NCBI RefSeq assembly: GCF_032598905.1
Contig: NZ_CP122458.1
Span: 4,427,001 to 4,491,000, forward strand
Length of the DNA: 64,000 nucleotides
From: Streptomyces sp. 11x1
GTDB lineage: Bacteria; Actinomycetota; Actinomycetes; Streptomycetales; Streptomycetaceae
Direction: 5' to 3'
Below, piece after piece: positions 10,835 through 19,481 of the stretch. The position numbers and the translations under genes were made by a program. The notes beneath the pieces are model-generated. The model did not search any database and was not told the DNA's origin. It was given only the letters and a program-made list of their open reading frames with translations. How positions within the stretch are numbered: the stretch's first letter is position 1; every line of letters begins with the position of its first letter.

Positions 10835-11779
10835 TCAGTAGCGCGGGTAGTCCTGGCCCTGGTAGCCCTGCTGGTTCTGGTCCTGGTTCTGCGGGTACTG
10901 GCCGCCCTGCGGGTACTGCGGGGCGTAGGGCTGCTGCGGGGGCTGCTGGTAGCCGTAGTTCTCCTGGTAGCCCTGCTGCTGGTGGCCCTGGTTGCCGTAA
11001 CCCTGGTGGTCGTGAGCCTGGTTGCCGTAGCCCTGGTTCTGGTCGTACGACGGCTGCTGGGGCTGGTCGGTCGGCGGGATGCGGCGGAGCTGGGTCGTCG
11101 CGTCGTCCATGACCGGGGCAGCGGCGGAGGGCTGCTGCGGGGCCTGCTGGGGCTGGTTCTTCTTCGCCTTCCTCGCCTTGAGGAGCTCGAAGATGATCGG
11201 GAGCACCGAGATGAGGACGATGAGGATGAGCATCGCCTCGATGTTCTTGTGCACGAACTCGATCTGACCGAGCCAGGAGCCGAGGAGCGTGACGCCCGCG
11301 CCCCAGAGGATGGCACCGACGACGTTGAAGACGAGGAACGTGCGGTACCGCATGCCGCTGACGCCCGCGATGATCGGCGTGAACGTCCGCACGATGGGCA
11401 CGAAGCGGGCCAGGATCAGGGACTTCGGGCCGTGCTTCTCGAAGAACTCGTGGGCCTTGGTGACGTTCTCCTGCTTGAAGAAGCGGGAGTCGGGGCGGTT
11501 GAAGAGGGCGGGGCCGACCTTCTTGCCGAACATGTACCCCACCTGGTCGCCCAGGATGGCCGAGACGCAGATCAGCACGATCGCCAGCCAGAGCGGGAAG
11601 TCCAGCTGATCGGTGGTGATCAGCAGGCCGGCCGTGAACAGCAGCGAGTCGCCGGGCAGGAAGAACCCGAAGAACAGGCCGGACTCGGCGAACACGATCA
11701 GGAGCAGGCCCCAGATGCCGAACGAATTGAGCAGGTAGTCCGGATCCAGCCAGCTCGGTCCGAGGGCGATCGTCTGCAC
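10835..11779 (-). CDS. DedA family membrane protein with Q/N/G/Y-rich C-terminal tail
   Basis: DedA proteins are polytopic membrane proteins implicated in undecaprenyl-phosphate or phospholipid recycling and membrane homeostasis. The family core is clear: ESGLFFGFFLPGDSLLFTAG, the GDQVGYMFGKKVGP segment, RFVPIVRTFTPIIAG and a helix near ILILIVLISVLPIIFEL. GTG at 11779 follows GGAGCCC at proper spacing; the open frame to 11848 is less likely. After residue 220 the 314-residue protein turns into a basic KARKAKKN patch and then about 75 residues nearly confined to Q, G, Y, N and P, a prion-like composition rare in DedA proteins. Confidence 0.9.
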   Translation of the reverse strand: MQTIALGPSWLDPDYLLNSFGIWGLLLIVFAESGLFFGFFLPGDSLLFTAGLLITTDQLDFPLWLAIVLICVSAILGDQVGYMFGKKVGPALFNRPDSRFFKQENVTKAHEFFEKHGPKSLILARFVPIVRTFTPIIAGVSGMRYRTFLVFNVVGAILWGAGVTLLGSWLGQIEFVHKNIEAMLILIVLISVLPIIFELLKARKAKKNQPQQAPQQPSAAAPVMDDATTQLRRIPPTDQPQQPSYDQNQGYGNQAHDHQGYGNQGHQQQGYQENYGYQQPPQQPYAPQYPQGGQYPQNQDQNQQGYQGQDYPRY

Positions 11780-11983
11780 GGTTCCGGGCTCCTGGGGGTG
11801 AGGAAGAGGGAACGCCTGTGGGCGGGGACCCACGACGGCGGGTCGCACAGGCGGTGGGACCCATAGGGGTGACCAAAGCTATCAACGCACGGTCACCCCA
11901 CTAGGTTCCACGGGTTCCTCCAGAGTGCCCTGTGGCCGCACTGGGACCAAGCTGTGTGGTCAGCGGGGCGGGCGGAGGCGCGA

Positions 11984-12745
11984 TCAGGGGCGCTTCCGGG
12001 CCGCGTTCGCGTTGATCGCGTCCCGCAGGTGTTCGGCGAGCCCGGGGCGCATCGCGTCGTAGAACGCCTTGAAGCGCTCGTCGGAGACGTACATCTCGCC
12101 GAGGCACCGGTGCATCTCGTACGGGCAGTCGTAGTACCAGGTGTTGATCTGCTGCCGGTGTTCCTCGGCCAGGTGCATGGCCGCCTCGCCGGTCGACTCC
12201 TCGCCGGCGGCCATCAGGGCGTCGTAGCGCGCGCCCCAGTCGGCCACCTCGGCCTGCATGCGCTTCCAGTCGTCCTTCGTGTAGCCGGCGGTGCGGCGCT
12301 GCGACTCGGCGTACGCCTCCGTGCCGCCCCAGCGCTGTTCCGCCTCCTCCGCGTACTGCTCGGGATCCTTGTCGCCGAAGACCTCGAACCGTTCCTCGGG
12401 GGTGAGGTTGATGCCCATCCTGCGTGCCTCCATGGCGTGTTCCACGGCCGCGGCCATCTTCTGGAGTCTCTCGATCCGGACGGTCAGCAGTTCGTGCTGG
12501 CGGCGCAGGTGAGCCCGCGGGTCCGCCTCCGGGTCGTCGAGCAAGGTCGCGACCTCGTCTAGGGGGAAGCCAAGCTCCCGGTAGAACAGGATCTGCTGGA
12601 GCCGGTCGAGGTCGGCGTCGCCGTAGCGGCGGTGGCCCGCGTGGGTGCGCTCGCTCGGTACGAGGAGGCCGATCTCGTCGTAGTGGTGCAGCGTGCGCAC
12701 CGTGATCCCGGCGTAGCCCGCGACCTGTCCCACGGTGTGGCTCAT
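11984..12745 (-). CDS. tipA: TipA-type MerR transcriptional activator with TipAS drug-binding domain
   Basis: Autoactivator that binds thiopeptides such as thiostrepton covalently and activates its own promoter. The 253-residue protein has an N-terminal MerR helix-turn-helix (VGQVAGYAGITVRTLHHYDEIGLL), the GHRRYGDADLDRL wing, a dimerising coiled coil, then the TipAS domain (NLTPEERFEVFGDKD and DCPYEMHRCLGEMY, including the conserved cysteine). ATG at 12745 gives MSHTVGQVAGYAG; the short TipAS product may arise from an internal start as in the known gene. The promoter just upstream carries the matching operator. Confidence 0.95.
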   Translation of the reverse strand: MSHTVGQVAGYAGITVRTLHHYDEIGLLVPSERTHAGHRRYGDADLDRLQQILFYRELGFPLDEVATLLDDPEADPRAHLRRQHELLTVRIERLQKMAAAVEHAMEARRMGINLTPEERFEVFGDKDPEQYAEEAEQRWGGTEAYAESQRRTAGYTKDDWKRMQAEVADWGARYDALMAAGEESTGEAAMHLAEEHRQQINTWYYDCPYEMHRCLGEMYVSDERFKAFYDAMRPGLAEHLRDAINANAARKRP

Positions 12746-12774
12746 GGCTTCCGCTCCTTTGTCGGTCGTGTTCC

Positions 12775-12806
12775 AGGCTGGGTCCTCACGTGACGTGAGG
12801 TGCAAG
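12775..12806 (-). promoter_or_regulatory. tipA promoter/operator
   Basis: Read on the minus strand the site is cttgcacctcacgtcacgtg followed by aggacc: a TTGCAC -35 element, the palindrome cctcacgt/acgtgagg inside a 19-bp spacer, and CAGCCT as a possible -10. The overlong spacer with a central dyad is the classical MerR-family layout and matches the thiostrepton-inducible tip promoter as I remember it. Confidence 0.88.
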
Positions 12807-13204
12807 TCCTTTGTGCCCACCGACCGCCGACCGCCGACGCCGGGGGCCGGGCGGTGGGCCTCCGGCGGTGTGCGTCCGGCCGTAGCGGACTGTGCACTTC
12901 CGCAAGGCTGGGGGCTGGTGAAACGCACTGGCGACACGTCACACGCGTCTCACTGTGCACAACGCGAAGCCGGGGCGCGTGGACCGTGCACATGTGCAAT
13001 GGCACGCGGTCCGGCGCTCTTCCTACGCTGAGCGCACGTCGTCCGGGGCCTTCCTCCCCAGGTGGTACCGGACGACGCCGGCCACCGCCCGCGCGGGGTC
13101 CGCGGACGAGAACGCCCGGCCCGTCACGGGGGTGCGGGCCAGGCGTTCCGTCGACGGGCACCGACGCCTCATCCGACCCCGTAGCTCCCAGCGGAGGGAC
13201 TGCT
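12807..13204. other. intergenic region between tipA promoter and cupin gene
   Basis: No coding sequence is supported here; the open frames are shadows. Three GTGCAC palindromes occur at 12892, 12955 and 12986, the first two within TGTGCAC and the last running into atgtgca. They could be operator half-sites for the downstream cupin gene. Confidence 0.4.
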
Positions 13205-13546
13205 TTGAACCAGACCGACAAGAGGGACACCTCGTTCGCCGACCTCGGCACGGCGCTGGAGGGCGTGGACCGCGACCGGCTGACGATCGTGCCCCTCTTC
13301 GCGGGCGACGACGCCGGGCTCACCGCCCATCTCGTGGTGTGGCCGCCGAACGCGCCGAGCCAGGCCTGCGTGCACGAGGACTTCGCCGAGGCCGCCCACA
13401 TCGTCGCGGGCAGCATCATCGACGAGGACGGGACGGAGCACCGGGCGGGCGGGCTGTGGATGCGCCCGGCGCACCATGTGCACCACCCGCGCGCCGGCGC
13501 CGAGGGCGCCCAACTCGTCCTGTGGCGGGCGCCCGTACCGGCGTGA
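13205..13546 (+). CDS. small cupin-domain protein
   Basis: A 113-residue single-domain protein with cupin features: HEDFAEAAHIVAGSIID and the later MRPAHHVHHPRAG histidine-rich turn, spaced as metal-binding cupin motifs. The start is TTG at 13205 with GGAGGG six bases upstream; the long open frame before it runs through non-coding DNA. Related proteins are often called cupin or anti-sigma ChrR-like. The reaction or ligand cannot be told. It is divergent from tipA, about 460 bp away, and ends at a strong hairpin. Confidence 0.8.
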   Translation: MNQTDKRDTSFADLGTALEGVDRDRLTIVPLFAGDDAGLTAHLVVWPPNAPSQACVHEDFAEAAHIVAGSIIDEDGTEHRAGGLWMRPAHHVHHPRAGAEGAQLVLWRAPVPA

Positions 13547-13559
13547 GGACCCACCAGGC

Positions 13560-13593
13560 AACCCGCGCACGTGTTGGGGCATGTGCGCGGGTT
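13560..13593. terminator. hairpin terminator between cupin and pucR genes
   Basis: An 11-bp stem aacccgcgcac / gtgcgcgggtt with a 12-base loop lies 14 bp after the cupin stop and 38 bp from the convergent PucR stop. It probably serves both directions. Confidence 0.78.
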
Positions 13594-13630
13594 TCGGTCT
13601 TCTGCGCCGGTCGTGCCGGGGTCCGGCGGC

Positions 13631-15667
13631 TCAGGAGGCGCGGGGCGGCTGGGTCAGGGCCGGGCGGCCCAGGAGCACGTGCAGGGCGAGGGCGATGTCG
13701 GCCACGGTCACCACGTCGGTGTCGGTGATGCCGACCATCTTCGTGGAGAAGTCCATGCCGAGCAGGCCCGCCGCGTCCCGGGTGTGGTTGCGGACGGTGG
13801 CCTCGGAGAGGCCGAGGGCGCGGGCGGTCTCCCGGGTGCTGAGGTTGCTCTCCAGCCAGACGCAGAGGGTCTCGACGAGGTCGCGCTGATCCGCCCGTAC
13901 GGGGCGCAGGCGCTCCTCCGCCCAGGCGGTGGGGCCGCCGTCCTCGGCCGCGCCCGCCATCAGCGCCGCGAAGTCGGGTGGCGTGGCGGTCCTCGGGGGC
14001 GCGTTGAGGTCCGGGTCCGGGTCCGGGTCGGGGTCGGGGTCCGGCAGGGCGAGGATGTCGAGGGCGAGCAGCGTCAGGACGCGGTCGTTGGCGGAGCCCC
14101 GGAGGTCCAGGGAGAGGATCTTCCCGGCCCGGTTGAGACGCTGCGTGACCGTGTTGCGGTGGACGCCGAGGCCGCCGGCGGCCTCCGTGTGCTTGAAGCT
14201 GAGGGCGGTCGGGAGGGTCTCCAGCAACAGCTTCCGCTCGTCGCCGCGGCCGGGGAAGTCGTCCAGGAGCGGGGACATCAGGGCCGCCGCCCAGGCCTTC
14301 GCCTCCCGTCTGGGCAGCAGGGGGGCGAACTTGGCCTTGGAGCCGCCCAGCCGGACGCGGTGCGGGGTGCCCGCCGCGTCGCCGACCGCCGTGAGGGCCT
14401 CCAGATAGCCGACCGCCGTCTCGGCGAGCGCGTGCGGTCGACTCTGGCCCATCAGATGCCCCTCGCGGGCGGCGATCATCCCCTTGAGGACCGTCTCGAC
14501 CCGGTCGCCCTCCCGGGCGGGGTCGAGGATGAGGATGTGCTTCGGCTTGCCCGGGCACGGGGCCACGATGGCCTGCTCGGCCAGGGCCCGCTCGCACCAG
14601 CTGAGGGTGGCCTCGCGCTCCTGCGGTCCGGTGTCGACGACGAAGACACGGGCGGTGTCGGTGTCCAGCAGGGCCTGCGCGGCGCCCGTGTAGACCACCT
14701 GCGCCAGAACCGTTTCTCCACGCATGAGCAGCTGGAACGCGGCGTGCCGCACCGCCCGCGGGGTCCGGGTCCTGGCCTGGTGCTCGCGGCGGGCCTGGTC
14801 GCACAGTCCGAGGAGCTTCGCCGCGTGCTGGATCAGGGCCGTGGCCGCGCTGTCGAAGGGTTCGTGGGAGGCGATGGCCAGCCGGGCCTCGTCCTCGCCG
14901 CCCGGGGAGCCTGGGGAGATCGACACGATCCGGGTGTGCATGGCGCCGTCGTGCGCCTCGGGTGCGCCGTGCGCGCTGGTGATGACGGCGTGGGCCAGTC
15001 CGGCGGGCGCGCTGTCGGGCGCCGCCGCGAGGACGCCGCGCCGGGCCGAGCTGACGAGGACCTCGGCGTCCAGGGCCACCGAGAGCCAGTCGGCGATGCG
15101 CCGCGCGGCCGTGGGGTCGGCGAGGCGGGCCGGGAGCCGGTTGAGGAGGCCGTCGAGGCGCTGGACCTGGCGCTCCGCGAACTGGGCGCGCCGCAGCCGC
15201 AGATCCTCGTTGACGTGGTCCCAGGCGGTGGTCTCGGCGGAGGTCACCAGCAGGGGCAGTTCCAGGCGGTTCGCGGCGGTGAGGGTGGCGTCGGGGAGGG
15301 TGCGCAGGTCGTGCCCGGGGGTGCCGATCACCAGGCCGGCCGCCTTGCGCCGGTCCAGGAGCCGGATCAGGTGGTCGAGCGCGCGCAGGTGGGCCGGGGT
15401 CGGCCGGGGCGTGTCCAGGGTGACCAGGAAGAGCGTCCCGTCGTCGAACGGGGTGTCGGCCGCGAGGTCGCCGAGCGTGTGCGGAGCCTCGGTCAGCGGC
15501 CTGGCGACGACCTCGGTGACCCGGGTCGCGCCGTGACGGGAGGCGTGGCCCGGCTGGAGGAACCTCAGCCGCAGCTGCTGCCGCTCGTTGATCAGATAGT
15601 CAAGGGTGGGCAACTGCGCCGTCCCTCCCCGGTCACGCACGTGGGTGCGCGGGACGCTCAACTCCAC
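13631..15667 (-). CDS. PucR family transcriptional regulator with two C-terminal HTH domains
   Basis: Regulator of the PucR/CdaR class. The 678 residues comprise an N-terminal PucR-like sensor segment, a GGDEF-fold-like middle, and two helix-turn-helix domains: one near SFKHTEAAGGLGVHRNTVTQRLNRAGKIL and a second at TRETARALGLSEATVRNHTRDAAG. Having two such HTHs is uncommon. Between them is a run of alternating Asp-Pro (six DP units) encoded by hexanucleotide repeats near 14009-14043. The gene is divergent from glutamate decarboxylase with 174 bp between starts, so gadB is the obvious candidate target. Confidence 0.85.
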   Translation of the reverse strand: MELSVPRTHVRDRGGTAQLPTLDYLINERQQLRLRFLQPGHASRHGATRVTEVVARPLTEAPHTLGDLAADTPFDDGTLFLVTLDTPRPTPAHLRALDHLIRLLDRRKAAGLVIGTPGHDLRTLPDATLTAANRLELPLLVTSAETTAWDHVNEDLRLRRAQFAERQVQRLDGLLNRLPARLADPTAARRIADWLSVALDAEVLVSSARRGVLAAAPDSAPAGLAHAVITSAHGAPEAHDGAMHTRIVSISPGSPGGEDEARLAIASHEPFDSAATALIQHAAKLLGLCDQARREHQARTRTPRAVRHAAFQLLMRGETVLAQVVYTGAAQALLDTDTARVFVVDTGPQEREATLSWCERALAEQAIVAPCPGKPKHILILDPAREGDRVETVLKGMIAAREGHLMGQSRPHALAETAVGYLEALTAVGDAAGTPHRVRLGGSKAKFAPLLPRREAKAWAAALMSPLLDDFPGRGDERKLLLETLPTALSFKHTEAAGGLGVHRNTVTQRLNRAGKILSLDLRGSANDRVLTLLALDILALPDPDPDPDPDPDLNAPPRTATPPDFAALMAGAAEDGGPTAWAEERLRPVRADQRDLVETLCVWLESNLSTRETARALGLSEATVRNHTRDAAGLLGMDFSTKMVGITDTDVVTVADIALALHVLLGRPALTQPPRAS

Positions 15668-15684
15668 CTGCTCTGTTCGCTCAT

Positions 15685-15719
15685 GTCATACGTCTTGCCA
15701 TGCGTCTTGTCATACGTGG
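15685..15719. promoter_or_regulatory. tandem tcatacgt-like sites between pucR and gadB
   Basis: The motif tcatacgtcttg is followed by catgcgtcttg and tcatacgtgg, three near-identical half-sites spaced about 12 bp. They lie just upstream of the PucR start and in the shared divergent promoter region. A PucR operator is inferred. Confidence 0.5.
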
Positions 15720-15841
15720 TGTGCATTCGGCAGCGTAATGGACGGACGATACGACCGACACATCGTCCTCACGAGCCACCCGTACCCCTTCCGCACATCT
15801 GTGAGGTGCGCGTCCCCGGCAGCGGACCTACCGTCGAAGGC

Positions 15842-17281
15842 ATGCCACTGCACCGATGGGACAGCGACGCCCCGCAGGACGCCGGGCGCGACCGGCACGA
15901 CGGGCGCCGGCTCGCCGTGAACCCCTTCTACGGCCAGGCCAATCCGGTGGGCGGCATGACGGAGGCCCCGCCCAAGCACCGGCTGCCCGAGGCGCCGCTG
16001 CCCCCCTCCACCGCGTACCAGCTCGTCCACGACGAGCTCATGCTGGACGGGAACTCACGGCTGAACCTCGCCACCTTCGTCACCACCTGGATGGAGCCCC
16101 AGGCGGGGGTGCTGATGAGCGAGTGCCGGGACAAGAACATGATCGACAAGGACGAGTACCCGCGCACGGCCGAGCTGGAGCGGCGGTGCGTGGCGATGCT
16201 CGCCGACCTGTGGAACGCGCCGGACCCGGCCGCCGCCGTCGGCTGCTCGACCACCGGGTCCAGCGAGGCGTGCATGCTCGCCGGGATGGCCCTCAAGCGG
16301 CGGTGGGCGAACCGGAACGCCGACCGCTACCCGTCGGCGGGCGCCCGGCCCAACCTGGTCATGGGGGTCAACGTCCAGGTCTGCTGGGACAAGTTCTGCA
16401 ACTTCTGGGAGGTGGAGGCGCGGCAGGTGCCCATGGAGGGCGACCGGTTCCATCTCGATCCGGCGGCGGCCGCGGCGCTGTGCGACGAGAACACGATCGG
16501 GGTGGTGGGCGTCCTCGGTTCCACCTTCGACGGGTCGTACGAGCCGATCGCCGAGCTGTGCGCGGCCCTCGACGACCTCCAGGAACGTACCGGTCTGGAT
16601 GTGCCCGTACATGTCGACGGGGCGTCCGGGGCCATGGTCGCGCCCTTCCTCGACGAGGGGCTGGTCTGGGACTTCCGGCTGCCCCGGGTGTCGTCGATCA
16701 ACACCTCCGGGCACAAGTACGGGCTGGTGTATCCGGGGGTGGGCTGGGCGCTCTGGCGCTCCGCCGCCGAGCTGCCGGAGGAGCTGGTGTTCCGGGTGAA
16801 CTACCTGGGCGGGGACATGCCCACGTTCGCGCTGAACTTCTCCCGGCCGGGGGCGCAGGTCGTGGCGCAGTACTACACGTTCCTGCGGCTCGGGCGGGAG
16901 GGGTACCGGGCCGTGCAGCGGTCGACGCGGGACGTGGCCACCGGGCTCGCGGAGGAGGTGGCGAAGTTCGGGGACTTCCGGCTGCTGACCCGGGGTGACG
17001 AGTTGCCGGTGTTCGCCTTCACGACGGAGGAGGGGGTCACCGCGTTCGACGTCTTCGACGTGGCGCGGCGGATGCGGGAGAAGGGGTGGCTGGTGCCCGC
17101 GTACACGTTCCCGGAGAACCGGGAGGACCTGTCGGTGCTGCGGGTGGTGTGCCGGAACGGGTTCACGACCGATCTCGCGGAGCTGTTCCTGGAGGATCTG
17201 GGGCGGCTGCTGCCCGAGCTTCGACGGCAGTCGGGGCCGGCGGTGCGGGACAAGGGGGCGGCGACGGGGTTTCACCACTAG
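15842..17281 (+). CDS. gadB: glutamate decarboxylase
   Basis: PLP enzyme converting L-glutamate to GABA with proton consumption; soluble hexamer in known members. The 479-residue protein shows the PLP lysine in SINTSGHKYGLVYPGVGW, the substrate motif NLATFVTTWMEPQA, TTGSSEACMLAGMALKRRW, and the cofactor aspartate in VHVDGASGAM. ATG at 15842 gives the usual N-terminus MPLHRWDSDAP, although the Shine-Dalgarno is weak. The C-terminal NGFTTDLAELFLEDL is of normal length, with no obvious auto-inhibitory histidine. No antiporter gene is adjacent, unlike enteric acid-resistance operons. Confidence 0.95.
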   Translation: MPLHRWDSDAPQDAGRDRHDGRRLAVNPFYGQANPVGGMTEAPPKHRLPEAPLPPSTAYQLVHDELMLDGNSRLNLATFVTTWMEPQAGVLMSECRDKNMIDKDEYPRTAELERRCVAMLADLWNAPDPAAAVGCSTTGSSEACMLAGMALKRRWANRNADRYPSAGARPNLVMGVNVQVCWDKFCNFWEVEARQVPMEGDRFHLDPAAAAALCDENTIGVVGVLGSTFDGSYEPIAELCAALDDLQERTGLDVPVHVDGASGAMVAPFLDEGLVWDFRLPRVSSINTSGHKYGLVYPGVGWALWRSAAELPEELVFRVNYLGGDMPTFALNFSRPGAQVVAQYYTFLRLGREGYRAVQRSTRDVATGLAEEVAKFGDFRLLTRGDELPVFAFTTEEGVTAFDVFDVARRMREKGWLVPAYTFPENREDLSVLRVVCRNGFTTDLAELFLEDLGRLLPELRRQSGPAVRDKGAATGFHH

Positions 17282-17288
17282 AAGCGTC

Positions 17289-17387
17289 CTGAAGATCTTG
17301 AAAATGCGCCCGGCTTGCCCTACTTGATGGCGATTGACATTTACCGGCAATCCAGGGTGAGTCGGGCGGCCAGAGCAAGATCTTCAG
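17289..17387. repeat. 99-bp segment bounded by 12-bp inverted repeats
   Basis: Exact inverted repeats ctgaagatcttg (17289-17300) and caagatcttcag (17376-17387) flank 75 bp of lower GC DNA immediately after the gadB stop. Each arm contains the 8-bp palindrome aagatctt. Could be a long hairpin or the remnant of a small mobile unit. Confidence 0.6.
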
Positions 17388-17500
17388 CGGTCCCCTAGGG
17401 CCACGGGGTGGTGCGGCCGGGATTCTCGCCCCCGCCGCCCCTACCCGTCCCGTCCTCCGGGGGCTACGCCCCTTCGGCCCCCAGACGTCCCTCCGGTGGG

Positions 17501-17555
17501 GGCTGGTCGCGCAGTTCCCCGCGCCCCTGAAAAGGCGGGGCTACGCCCCTGCCTT
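17501..17555. repeat. dispersed GC-rich hairpin repeat, copy C
   Basis: Shares ggctggtcgcgcagttcccc and gcgcccctgaaaaggcgggg with the other copies. It lies between convergent gadB and the ABC permease, 14 bp from the permease stop, so a terminator role is plausible. Confidence 0.72.
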
Positions 17556-17568
17556 TCGGTCCGTGCGA

Positions 17569-18366
17569 TCACTTGCTCAGGCGGGCGAACCTGCGTACCG
17601 CCAAGGGGAAGAAGACCGCCAGCAGGGCCAAGGGCCAGGCGATCGCCGTCCAGAGGTGGGGGGCTTCGGCGCCCGGGGTGCCGAAGAGGTGGCGTACGGC
17701 CGTCGCCGTGTGGGACATCGGGTTCCAGTCGACGACCGTGCCGAGCCAGTCGGGCATGGAGGCGGGCGTGGCAAGGGCGTTGGAGAGGAAGCCGACCGGC
17801 CAGACGAGGATCTGTACGGCGGTGAGGAGTTCGGGCCGGCCGGCCAGCATCGCGAGGTGGATGCCGATCCACAGCATCGCGAAGCGGAAGAGCAGCAGGA
17901 GGCCGACCGCGCCGAGGAAGGCCGCAGGGCCGCCGTGCGCACGCCAGCCGAGGGCGAGGGCGACGGCCATGAGGACGGCCAGGCCCACCGCCGACTGGAG
18001 CATGTCCGCGACCGAACGGCCCACCAGGACCGCCCCGTTGGCCATCGGCATCGAACGGAACCGGTCGATCACCCCCTTGTTGAGGTCCTGGGTGACGGCG
18101 AGCATCGTGCCCTCCAGGCCGAAGGCCATGGTGAGCGCGAGCATGCCGGGGACCAGGTAGTCGAGGTAGTCGCCGGTCACCCCGCGGCCGCCGCCGATCA
18201 GATAGCCGAACATCAGCAGCAGCATCACGGGGAAGACCAGCCCGACCAGCATCTGCACCGGTTGCCGTGCCCAGTGGGCGAGTTCGCGGCGGGTCATGGT
18301 CCAGGAGTCGGTCAGGGCGCGCCCGCCCGCACCCGTGTGCGCGGTCGTCGCTGTCGTCGTGGTCAT
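17569..18366 (-). CDS. ABC-2 type transporter permease (DrrB-like)
   Basis: Membrane subunit of an export ABC system. The 265-residue protein has a cytoplasmic start ([19 protein letters not shown]) and six hydrophobic helices, with the ABC-2 signature region [22 protein letters not shown]. It starts at ATG 18366 inside the stop of the ATPase gene (ATGA overlap), so the two are translationally coupled. The best-known relatives export daunorubicin or related drugs; the actual substrate is unknown. Confidence 0.88.
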   Translation of the reverse strand: MTTTTATTAHTGAGGRALTDSWTMTRRELAHWARQPVQMLVGLVFPVMLLLMFGYLIGGGRGVTGDYLDYLVPGMLALTMAFGLEGTMLAVTQDLNKGVIDRFRSMPMANGAVLVGRSVADMLQSAVGLAVLMAVALALGWRAHGGPAAFLGAVGLLLLFRFAMLWIGIHLAMLAGRPELLTAVQILVWPVGFLSNALATPASMPDWLGTVVDWNPMSHTATAVRHLFGTPGAEAPHLWTAIAWPLALLAVFFPLAVRRFARLSK

Positions 18367-19370
18367 GCGCGTACGGCCTCCTTCGTACGGTTGTCCCCGG
18401 TGAGGTGCAGGAACACCTCGTCCAGGGTCGGGCGGCGCAGGGCGATGTCCTCGGCCTCGATGCCCGCGTCCGCGAGGGCGCGTACGACCGTGGTGAGGGC
18501 CGTCATGCGGTCGGTGACCGGGGCGCTGAGCCGGCGGCGGTCGGCGTCGACCGTGACGTCGGCCTCGGGGACCGGCAACAGGGCCGTCACGACGCCCAGT
18601 TGACCGGCGTCACGCAGGACGATGTCGATGCGGTCGCCGCCGGTCAGGCGCTTCAGCTCGTCCGCCGTGCCGTCGGCGACGACCCGGCCGCCGTCGACCA
18701 CGGAGATCCGGTCGGCGAGCTGGTCGGCCTCCTCCAGGTACTGGGTGGTGAGCAGGACCGTCGTACCGCCACCGACCAGGGAGCGGACGGAGTCCCAGAC
18801 CTCGGTGCGGCCGCGAGGGTCGAGGCCGGTCGTCGGCTCGTCCAGGAAGAGCACCTCCGGTTCGGTGATCAGGGACGCGGCGAGGTCGAGGCGGCGCCGC
18901 ATGCCGCCGCTGTACTGCTTGACGGCCTTGCGGCCGGTGTCGCCGAGGCCGAACCGCTCCAGGAGTTCGTCGGCCCGTACGCGCGCGGAGCGGGCGCCCA
19001 GGTGGTAGAGGCGGCCGAACATCTCCAGGTTCTGCCGGCCGCCGAGCTCCTCGTCGAGTGCGGCGTGCTGGCCGAGCAGGCCGATGCGGGAGCGCACCTC
19101 CCGCGCGTGCGCCACCACGTCGTGCCCCGCGACCTCGACCCGGCCGGCGTCGGGCCGCAGCAGGGTCGCCAGGATCCTGACCAGGGTCGTCTTGCCCGCG
19201 CCGTTGGGCCCGAGCACTCCGTGCACGGTGCCGCGCGCCACGTGGAGGTCCAGTCCGTCGAGGGCCACCTTGCCGCCCTTGCCGCCCTCGTTCCTCCTGT
19301 CGTTCCTGCCGCTCCTGCCGCCGTACCTCTTGCGCGCCCCTTCGACAGTGATCGCCTCGTCCGCCGCCAT
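18363..19370 (-). CDS. ABC transporter ATP-binding protein (DrrA-like)
   Basis: Nucleotide-binding subunit pairing with the permease. Walker A is GPNGAGKTT, the Q-loop region reads [23 protein letters not shown], the signature is [16 protein letters not shown], and Walker [17 protein letters not shown]. The C-terminal [17 protein letters not shown] is the DrrA-type domain. ATG at 19370 has GGAGGTCCC upstream. A Gly/Arg/Lys-rich insert ([20 protein letters not shown]) follows the first strand and is unusual. The gene lies downstream of a PadR gene with a dyad operator between. Confidence 0.93.
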   Translation of the reverse strand: MAADEAITVEGARKRYGGRSGRNDRRNEGGKGGKVALDGLDLHVARGTVHGVLGPNGAGKTTLVRILATLLRPDAGRVEVAGHDVVAHAREVRSRIGLLGQHAALDEELGGRQNLEMFGRLYHLGARSARVRADELLERFGLGDTGRKAVKQYSGGMRRRLDLAASLITEPEVLFLDEPTTGLDPRGRTEVWDSVRSLVGGGTTVLLTTQYLEEADQLADRISVVDGGRVVADGTADELKRLTGGDRIDIVLRDAGQLGVVTALLPVPEADVTVDADRRRLSAPVTDRMTALTTVVRALADAGIEAEDIALRRPTLDEVFLHLTGDNRTKEAVRA

Positions 19371-19419
19371 CGGGACCTCCCTGTCGGTCGATGTTCGCCT
19401 CACCGTTCACACCTCCCAG

Positions 19420-19437
19420 GTAGTCAAAGTTGACTAC
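19420..19437. promoter_or_regulatory. PadR-type operator dyad
   Basis: gtagtcaa-ag-ttgactac is a perfect 8-bp inverted repeat 50 bp upstream of the ATPase start. A related half-dyad, gtcaaacttgatta, lies at 19471-19484 over the padR stop codon. Such tandem dyads are typical of drug-exporter operators bound by PadR proteins. Confidence 0.7.
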
Positions 19438-19481
19438 GAGCCACGACGGTAACCCTTGTGAAGTCGGGTGGTCAAACTTGA

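Noticed and set aside
13571-15841. Very long plus-strand open frame upstream of and continuous with gadB
   Set aside because: It is antisense to the PucR gene and shows no family similarity. High GC leaves such antisense frames open; gadB starts at 15842.
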